Assembly: GCA_035310125.1 (NCBI GenBank)
Contig: DATGEP010000122.1
Location: forward strand, 1-25,228
Source: DATGEP01 sp035310125
Lineage (GTDB): Bacteria > Chloroflexota > Ktedonobacteria > Ktedonobacterales > JADMIN01
Length of the DNA: 25,228 nt
Reading direction: 5' to 3'
Below the pieces are notes generated by a model. That model was given only the letters and a program-made list of their open reading frames with translations. It searched no databases and was not told the origin of the DNA. This document shows positions 20,606 to 25,228 of this stretch, piece by piece; position 1 is the stretch's first letter, and each line of letters begins with the position of its first letter. A program made the position numbers and the translations under genes.

Positions 20606-21961
20606 GTGCCCAACGTCTTTCGCGAACAGGCCCAGGATCGGTTTACGCGCTCCCAGGCCTTCCTCAATAAAGCCGATACGCTGCTTCAGGACGATCTCGT
20701 CAACCGCTCCGCGCTTGCCGATGCGGTCTCCGCCATCAAGAATATGCTCCAGGGCTACCTGTTGCTGCGCGTCTCCCACACGCCCGAAACCGCTGTTGCG
20801 CAGCACTGGCAGGAGGTAGCCGCCAGCAATAGCATGCCTGATCTCGTTCAGGCTTGCGGCGAGGCTGGACTTGACCTGCGCGGGCTGGCGATAGAGATTA
20901 AAAGCCTCAATCGCGAGCGCAACCGCCGCATGCACGACGATCCAGATCAGCGTATCGAGGCGCAACAGGCGCACCACGCGCTCGAGCTCGCGCGCAATGT
21001 GCAGCGCCGCATCAAGGCTGCCGTGCAAAGCGCCGCCGTTGCTACTGGGCCGGAGCCGGCGCAGTCCGCGCCGGCACGTATCGCCGCCGTCGCGCGCGCC
21101 GCGGTGTCGGGCCAGCTTGGCCGCGCCGCGCTACGGCCCACCAGCGCGGCATCTGTCCCGGCTGTGGCGCCAGGCGCCGGCAGCAGTACCTCCTCTGGGC
21201 CAGCGCCATCCACGGCGGGCACCTCTGAGAGCGCGCCGGAGGCAGGCGCGAACGAGCCAGCACGGGCAGCCAGCCCCGTTGAGGGTGTAGCAGCGGCAGA
21301 GAGCGGCGTGTCACCTGCGGCTGAAGCCGGTACAGCGCCAGAGGACGTAGGCTCACCGATCCCCGACGAGACGGATAGTGCGGACGATGCTGCTGATTCC
21401 GGCGATACGCGGCTTCTCGGCGCCCTCACGTCTCCCGAGCCTATACGCCAGCGCACCCGGGTGGGCCGCGCGCTCGCGCGGGCGCTGCTGGTCGCGGCAT
21501 TACTCCTCATCGGCGTCGCGGCGGGCGCCGGCCTGATGTTTCCCCTCGCAACGGGACACGCGCCGGGCTGGCTGGCATTCGCCACCCAGTACCTGCCGGC
21601 TACCCCCGCCGCAACCACACCCGACTTGCCCACCGCGACGGCGACCGCGACCGCGACACCCACACCCAGCGGCCCCTTCGTCGCGGGTTCGCTCACCGTC
21701 GCGCCCTCGTGCGTTGGAGGCGCCGCCGTGACGCTCACCAATACGAGCGCACAGCCAGTCCGCTGGTCCATCGGCAGTCCGGACGGCGCGGCGATACGGT
21801 TCACGCTGCCAGGCAGAGGTGTGGCGGAAGCGTCACAGTCTGGCATACTCAACGGCGGCGCGAGCATCAAGGTGGCTTTAAGCGGCGCAGTGAGCGGCAC
21901 GAACACGCTCGTCGTCGTGTCTTCCACGGGCACAGTACAATTTCCCGCGCCCACGTGCTAA
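20606..21961 (+). CDS. Membrane-anchored protein with N-terminal HEPN-like domain
   Basis: The 451-residue protein starts at GTG 20606, five bases after AGGAGGT (20594-20600); the open frame back to 20534 lies in the promoter. Residues 1-140 are helical and match the HEPN layout: an Ala/Leu helix (ALADAVSAIKNMLQGYLL, 37-54), then a helix with R105-N-R-R-M-H110, the R-N-x3-H form of the RX4-6H motif that is the RNase site in HEPN toxins, then a last helix (HHALELARNVQRRI). An Ala/Pro/Ser/Glu-rich linker follows (about 141-288), then one TM helix (about 290-312), a Thr/Pro-rich spacer and a C-terminal beta-rich domain (about 358-451) with Cys369 and Cys451 at its borders. Because the N-terminal linker is acidic and Arg residues precede the TM, the HEPN part is probably cytosolic and the beta domain outside. 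Function unknown; RNase activity is only inferred. Confidence 0.75.
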   Translation: MPNVFREQAQDRFTRSQAFLNKADTLLQDDLVNRSALADAVSAIKNMLQGYLLLRVSHTPETAVAQHWQEVAASNSMPDLVQACGEAGLDLRGLAIEIKSLNRERNRRMHDDPDQRIEAQQAHHALELARNVQRRIKAAVQSAAVATGPEPAQSAPARIAAVARAAVSGQLGRAALRPTSAASVPAVAPGAGSSTSSGPAPSTAGTSESAPEAGANEPARAASPVEGVAAAESGVSPAAEAGTAPEDVGSPIPDETDSADDAADSGDTRLLGALTSPEPIRQRTRVGRALARALLVAALLLIGVAAGAGLMFPLATGHAPGWLAFATQYLPATPAATTPDLPTATATATATPTPSGPFVAGSLTVAPSCVGGAAVTLTNTSAQPVRWSIGSPDGAAIRFTLPGRGVAEASQSGILNGGASIKVALSGAVSGTNTLVVVSSTGTVQFPAPTC

Positions 21962-22002
21962 GATGGGTGGTGGCGTCGAGGAACCCGAAATCGGTCCGTG
22001 CG

Positions 22003-22029
22003 GGCGCCGTCCACCGGACGGCGCCTTTT
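22003..22029 (+). terminator. Intrinsic terminator after the HEPN-like gene
   Basis: GGCGCCGTCC (22003-22012) and GGACGGCGCC (22016-22025) form a 10-bp stem with a three-base loop (in practice the top pair probably opens), followed by TTTT (22026-22029). Confidence 0.8.
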
Positions 22030-22089
22030 GCGTATATTGCGCGGGGTGACATACTGGGCCATCCCCACCAGGGCGAAGAGGAGCGCGAG

Positions 22090-23328
22090 TTGGCTGCTGA
22101 AGTCGGCAAGAAATACGTCATCATCGGCAACGGCATCGCGGGCACTACCTGTGCGCAGATGCTGCGCAAGAACGACCCCGCCTGCGATATCTGGCTGCTC
22201 ACCAACGAGCCGTATCCGCTCTACAACCGTGTCTCGCTGCCGCGCTTCCTGCAAGGGGTGCTGCCGGAGCAGAAGGTGATGATCCGTAGCGTCGAATGGC
22301 ATCAGGAGCAGCGTATCACCCTCCTGACCGAAACTGTCGTGACGCGTGTGGACACCGACGAGCGCGTGGTGTTTCTTGACCGGGGCGGCCCACTGAGGTA
22401 TGACGCGCTGCTGATCGCCACTGGAGGCTGGGCCAATAAGCTGCGCGTGCCGGGTGTCGAAGGCACTAATCGCATCTACAATTTCGTGACGCTTGACGAT
22501 ACCAAGGATATCATCGCCGCCGCGCTGGAGAGCAAGCACGCCGTCACCTCTGGCGGCAGCTTCATCGCCTATGAGCTGACCGAAGGGTTCAACGTGCGCG
22601 GCGTCCATGTGACGTGGCTGATGCGTGGCCCGTACTGGCTCCGCACGATTCTGGACGAAGAAGGCGGCCGGCTGATTGACGAGATCGCCACGCATCACGG
22701 CGTCGAGGTCGTCCACGGCGAGGAGATCAAAGAGATCATCCCGGCCAACGGCGTGCCGCGGCATGTGGTCGTCAGCTCCGGCAAGCAATATCCCGCCGAG
22801 GTCATTGGCGTCGGTCTTGGCCTGACGCTGAACCACGGCTTTCTCGATGGCACGCCCATCGCGCGCCAGAGTGGCATCCTTACCAACGAGTACATGGAGA
22901 CGAACGTGCCGGGCGTCTATTCCGCCGGGGATGTCGCTGAGTTTTACGATAGCATGATCGGTCGTCACCACACGATGGGCACATGGGACAATGCCCTCGC
23001 CCATGGACGTGTCGCCGCGACGAACATGGCCGGCGGGCGCGAGCCGTATGTGGACGTGCCGACGTACACCAGCCCGCTGTTCGATACGAATATCGCCGTG
23101 ATGGGCATCGCGGAGTCAAATAATCCGGAGCTGACCGCCATCACGCGGATTATGCCGGGCGAGAAGGGCGGCAAGGACTACCGCAAGTTCTTCTTCAAGG
23201 GTAATCGGCTGGTGGGTGCGGTCTTCATCGGTAGTCCGAAGGGCCGCAAAAAGGTCGTGAACATCATCCAGTCTGGCCAGGATTTCGCCACTCTCGCCGA
23301 GCGCGAGGGGTTGTTCGCGGTGCGCTAG
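22090..23328 (+). CDS. FAD-dependent pyridine nucleotide-disulfide-type oxidoreductase
   Basis: The 412-residue protein belongs to the Pyr_redox_2 family, near rubredoxin reductases and the N-terminus of NirB. FAD-binding motifs are intact: IIGNGIAGTT (11-20), ATGG (110-113) and the YSAGDVAEF segment with D281 (277-285). The second Rossmann motif is unusual, GGSFIAYE (155-162): GxSxxA instead of GxGxxG. The C-terminal 90 residues (FDTNIAVMGI; GAVFIGSPKGRK) form the usual interface-type domain. The start is a TTG with GAAGAGGAG at 22075-22083, six bases away; the frame is open back to 21709, but that overlaps the previous gene and its terminator. There are no in-frame ATG or GTG codons in the right place. 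It lies 12 bases before the SnoaL-like gene, so the two are cotranscribed. Confidence 0.85.
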   Translation: MAAEVGKKYVIIGNGIAGTTCAQMLRKNDPACDIWLLTNEPYPLYNRVSLPRFLQGVLPEQKVMIRSVEWHQEQRITLLTETVVTRVDTDERVVFLDRGGPLRYDALLIATGGWANKLRVPGVEGTNRIYNFVTLDDTKDIIAAALESKHAVTSGGSFIAYELTEGFNVRGVHVTWLMRGPYWLRTILDEEGGRLIDEIATHHGVEVVHGEEIKEIIPANGVPRHVVVSSGKQYPAEVIGVGLGLTLNHGFLDGTPIARQSGILTNEYMETNVPGVYSAGDVAEFYDSMIGRHHTMGTWDNALAHGRVAATNMAGGREPYVDVPTYTSPLFDTNIAVMGIAESNNPELTAITRIMPGEKGGKDYRKFFFKGNRLVGAVFIGSPKGRKKVVNIIQSGQDFATLAEREGLFAVR

Positions 23329-23340
23329 GGGGATCTCCCT

Positions 23341-23703
23341 ATGCTGGACTCGACTGATCTACTGCGCACATTCAGTCTGCATTTGGAGACCGGCAACGCC
23401 GATGGCGCGGCGATGCTCTTCGCGCCCGACGCCATCTATGAGGAGCCGCCGCGCTTCCAGTTCGCGGGACGCGAGGCCCTGCGCGCCTTCTTCGCGGACT
23501 TCCTCGCCCGCCACACGGATGTCCATTTCACCATCACACGGACGCTCGCCAGCCCCGACGACACGCTGCTGGCGGCGGAGTGGCGCTGGTCGTACTCGCG
23601 TTCCGCCGATGCCACCGCGCACGCATTCGCGGGCATGTGTTTCCTGGAAGTCAGCTACGGCCTCATCACACGCTGGCGGGGATATTCCGCGAAAATTTCA
23701 TAG
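23341..23703 (+). CDS. SnoaL/NTF2-like protein
   Basis: The 120-residue protein has the NTF2 cone fold pattern: an N-terminal helix (LLRTFSLHLETGNADGAAMLFAPDAIYEEPP), F-x-G-R-E-A-L-R-A-F-F near 41-51, then alternating strands ending with ITRWRGYSA. Members of the SnoaL-like group are small cytosolic enzymes or binding proteins; the substrate cannot be deduced. GGGGGA 5' of the ATG is the ribosome site. It is the second gene of an operon with the flavoprotein. Its stop codon TAG (23701-23703) lies inside the outer part of the left inverted repeat of the neighbouring insertion sequence, so the last residues may have been altered by the insertion, although length and final strand look normal. 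Confidence 0.8.
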   Translation: MLDSTDLLRTFSLHLETGNADGAAMLFAPDAIYEEPPRFQFAGREALRAFFADFLARHTDVHFTITRTLASPDDTLLAAEWRWSYSRSADATAHAFAGMCFLEVSYGLITRWRGYSAKIS

Positions 23704-23705
23704 TC

Positions 23706-23721
23706 TGTACTACTAAGCTTC
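23706..23721 (+). repeat. Left inverted repeat of the IS481-type element
   Basis: TGTACTACTAAGCTTC matches the reverse complement of the right repeat with one mismatch. TAGT-CTGT-ACTA (23701-23712) also makes a small palindrome across the tip. Confidence 0.85.
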
Positions 23722-23790
23722 GTCGGTTACATCTGGGGCGTCTACCCCGTTTTGGGAAGCAGACGCTCCAGATGAGGGAGATGAAGCCGT

Positions 23791-24816
23791 ATGAGCCAGA
23801 ACGCGCCAGACAAGCTCGCCCACCAGCGGCTGAGCGTGCTCCAACTCGCCGAAGCGCTGGGCAACGTCAGTGTCGCCTGCCGCCAGCGCGGCATGACCCG
23901 CACGCAGTTCTACGAGTACAAGCGGCGCTTTGAGTTGCAAGGGGTGGAGGGCCTCAAAGACCTGCCGCCGATCCACAAGAGCCATCCGCAGACCACCCCA
24001 CCTGAGGTCGTCGAGCGCATTGTGGCGCTGAGCCTGACGCATCCCGCCTGGGGCTGTGTGCGCCTTAGCGAGCGGCTCAAGCTGGATGGCGTCTCGGTCA
24101 GTAGCCCGACCATCCAGAACATCCTCATCAAGCAGGGGATGGCCTCCAAGTTCGACCGCCTGCTCAAGCTCCAGGAGCAGGTCGCCACCGAGCCCTTCGA
24201 GCTCTCTGCCGAGCAGATCATCCAGATCGAGAAAGCCAATCCCAGCTTCCGCGAACGCCACATCGAGAGTAGCCGGCCAGGCGAGCTGCTGGCCCAGGAC
24301 ACCTTCTTTGTTGGCTCCTTCAAGGGCGTCGGCAAGGTCTATCTGCACAGCATCGTGGACACCTACGGCTCTTATGCCTTCGGCTTCCTGCACACCTCCA
24401 AAGTCCCCGAGGCAGCGGTCGCCGCGCTGCACAACGACGCGCTGCCCTTCTATGCCGAACGTGGGATTCCCGTCGCGGCCGTGCTCACCGACAACGGGCG
24501 CGAGTTCTGCGGCACGGAGACGCATCCCTTTGAGTTGTACCTGGCGCTCAACGACCTGCAGCACAAGCGGACCAAAGTCCGGCATCCGCAGACCAACGGC
24601 TTTGTCGAGCGCTTCCACCGCACCGTGAAGGAGGAGTTCTTCGAGGTCGCCTTGCGCGAGACGTTCTATGAGTCCGTGGAGGCCTTGCAGACCGACTTGG
24701 ATCGCTGGCTGACCTATTACAACACCGAGCGGCCGCACCTGGGCTACCGCAACATGGGCAAGCGCCCCCTCGACACCGTCAACGCCTACTTGACTGTCAC
24801 GCAGGAAGCTTCGTAG
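23791..24816 (+). CDS. IS481-family transposase (DDE, rve core)
   Basis: The 341-residue protein has an N-terminal HTH region (about 8-60, LQLAEALGNVSVACRQRGMT...YEYKRRFE) and a second HTH-like part (about 70-118), then the retroviral-integrase core. The catalytic triad can be placed at D170 (LLAQDTFFVG), D234 (VLTDNGREF) and E273 (NGFVERFHRTVKEE). The last part, WLTYYNTERPHLGY (306-319), is the typical C-terminal motif of IS3/IS481 transposases. Length and motifs are complete, with no frameshift, so the enzyme is probably active. GAGGGAG at 23774-23780 precedes the ATG by ten bases. Confidence 0.93.
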   Translation: MSQNAPDKLAHQRLSVLQLAEALGNVSVACRQRGMTRTQFYEYKRRFELQGVEGLKDLPPIHKSHPQTTPPEVVERIVALSLTHPAWGCVRLSERLKLDGVSVSSPTIQNILIKQGMASKFDRLLKLQEQVATEPFELSAEQIIQIEKANPSFRERHIESSRPGELLAQDTFFVGSFKGVGKVYLHSIVDTYGSYAFGFLHTSKVPEAAVAALHNDALPFYAERGIPVAAVLTDNGREFCGTETHPFELYLALNDLQHKRTKVRHPQTNGFVERFHRTVKEEFFEVALRETFYESVEALQTDLDRWLTYYNTERPHLGYRNMGKRPLDTVNAYLTVTQEAS

Positions 24817-24820
24817 TACA
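24805..24820 (+). repeat. Right inverted repeat of the IS481-type element
   Basis: GAAGCTTCGTAGTACA is the partner of the left repeat. Its tip lies in a perfect palindrome CGTAGTA-CA-TACTACG (24812-24827). The transposase TAG stop is inside the repeat. Confidence 0.85.
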
Positions 24821-24833
24821 TACTACGGGGGAC

Positions 24834-25228
24834 CTAGCGCCCCATCACATCCAGCGGTGAGATCGTCATTGAGCGTACCTGGCGGGAGCTGACCGACTTG
24901 AGGTAATTCGTCGTCACCCCGATCTCCGCATGCCCCATCTGTTTCGACAGGACAAACACGTCCATCCCTGCTTCAAGCGATTTCACCGCGTGGGTATGCC
25001 GCCAACGATGCGCTGCAACGGTGATCCCTTCAAAGTGCTCAGCTCCGGCTTTATCACGCAACCGATAGAGCAGTCTATCCAATCCTTCCGAGCTGAGCGC
25101 ACCCTTCTTCCCGATGAATACCCGCTCATGCTCCGATTGTCGTTCACGGTGTAAGTATCTGCTGAGCGCCAGCCGTGCTTTCTTGCCTAAAGCCACTTCT
25201 CGTTGTTTGCGTCCCTTCCCATGCACCA
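24834..25228 (-). CDS. Tyrosine recombinase / phage-type integrase, C-terminal part (cut by window edge)
   Basis: The last 130 or so residues of a tyrosine recombinase are read on the minus strand; the 5' part lies beyond 25228. Visible landmarks are the GKGRKQREV strand turn, AHRWRHTHA (the H-x-x-R box with the second catalytic arginine), QMGHAEIGVTT (the second histidine) and NYLKSV with the nucleophilic tyrosine. The GTG at 25226 is most likely an internal valine of the V-x-G-K-G motif, not a start. The catalytic core is intact, ending in a short tail with the stop six bases from the outer right end of the insertion sequence. The product may be an integrase of a mobile island or a Xer-like recombinase. 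Confidence 0.88.
   Translation of the reverse strand, partial: VHGKGRKQREVALGKKARLALSRYLHRERQSEHERVFIGKKGALSSEGLDRLLYRLRDKAGAEHFEGITVAAHRWRHTHAVKSLEAGMDVFVLSKQMGHAEIGVTTNYLKSVSSRQVRSMTISPLDVMGR

Larger units (their letters stand above)
23699..24827 (+). mobile_element. IS481-family insertion sequence, complete
   Basis: The element consists of one transposase gene between inverted repeats. The core left repeat TGTACTACTAAGCTTC (23706-23721) pairs with GAAGCTTCGTAGTACA (24805-24820) at 15 of 16 positions, and the ends TGT...ACA are typical for IS481. Similarity extends outward to 23699 and 24827 (20 of 23 positions), so the exact tips are uncertain: either 23706-24820 or 23699-24827. I see no convincing target-site duplication in either case. 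The transposase stop codon lies within the right repeat. The element is about 1.1 kb, a usual length for the family. Confidence 0.85.

Noticed and set aside
21630..21672. Short repeats of GCGACC/ACACCC
   Set aside because: They encode a Thr/Ala/Pro spacer in the HEPN-like protein and are explained by low-complexity coding sequence.
21709..22089. N-terminal extension of the flavoprotein
   Set aside because: It overlaps the HEPN-like gene in another frame and crosses an intrinsic terminator; the TTG at 22090 has a good ribosome site.
23695..24830. Target-site duplication around the IS element
   Set aside because: Neither pair of possible tips gives matching flanks of 4-6 bases (TAGTC against TACTA agree at only three positions).
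1..25228. CRISPR array or complete defence system
   Set aside because: No regularly spaced repeats and no cas, restriction-modification or other recognised defence genes are present; only an isolated HEPN-like gene and recombination enzymes were found.

Overview
The window looks like chromosomal DNA of a GC-rich bacterium, most probably a member of the Chloroflexota (Ktedonobacteria-like or a relative). The grounds are the FhaA-FhaB-FtsW/RodA gene order, a small conserved lipoprotein of a type common in that phylum, a Suf-type (not Isc) iron-sulfur locus headed by an Rrf2 regulator, strong Shine-Dalgarno sites with ATG/GTG/TTG starts, and long Ala/Pro/Ser-rich linkers. This placement is inference from gene content, not from a marker-gene comparison.

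Left part (1-7970). The start of a CopC-type copper protein runs off the left edge on the minus strand and diverges from a small lipoprotein. Next comes an iron-sulfur cluster operon: an Rrf2 regulator with three candidate cluster cysteines and an IscR-like operator over its own promoter, then sufC and sufS, without sufB, sufD or sufU. A second operon, with its own extended -10 promoter, holds ribF, fhaA (DUF3662-FHA), fhaB (TM-FHA) and an FtsW/RodA glycosyltransferase. It ends at a strong intrinsic terminator. The FHA proteins and FtsW/RodA point to phospho-threonine-controlled cell-wall synthesis.

Middle part (7971-16350). A large APC-superfamily permease with a soluble C-terminal domain converges on a CarH/LitR-like regulator (MerR HTH, 180-residue disordered linker, cobalamin-type domain with altered ligand residues). 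A helical protein of unknown function shares a divergent promoter region with a GAF-GAF-HisKA_2 histidine kinase. A four-TM protein follows on the minus strand.

Right part (16350-25228). A tRNA-Ser(UGA) gene with its own promoter and terminator is followed by an 11-TM protein of unknown function. A coupled DUF711/inositol-monophosphatase pair lies on the minus strand, diverging from a membrane-anchored protein with an N-terminal HEPN-like domain (RNxxxH). Then come a flavoprotein oxidoreductase with an altered NAD(P) motif and a SnoaL-like protein. The right end is mobile DNA: a complete IS481-type element with 16-bp inverted repeats (15/16 identical) abuts the 3' end of a tyrosine recombinase gene that runs off the window.

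No CRISPR array, restriction-modification system or recognisable complete defence system is visible. The most unusual single genes are the HEPN-TM-beta protein, the CarH-like regulator lacking the B12 histidine, and the flavoprotein with a GxSxxA motif in place of GxGxxG.
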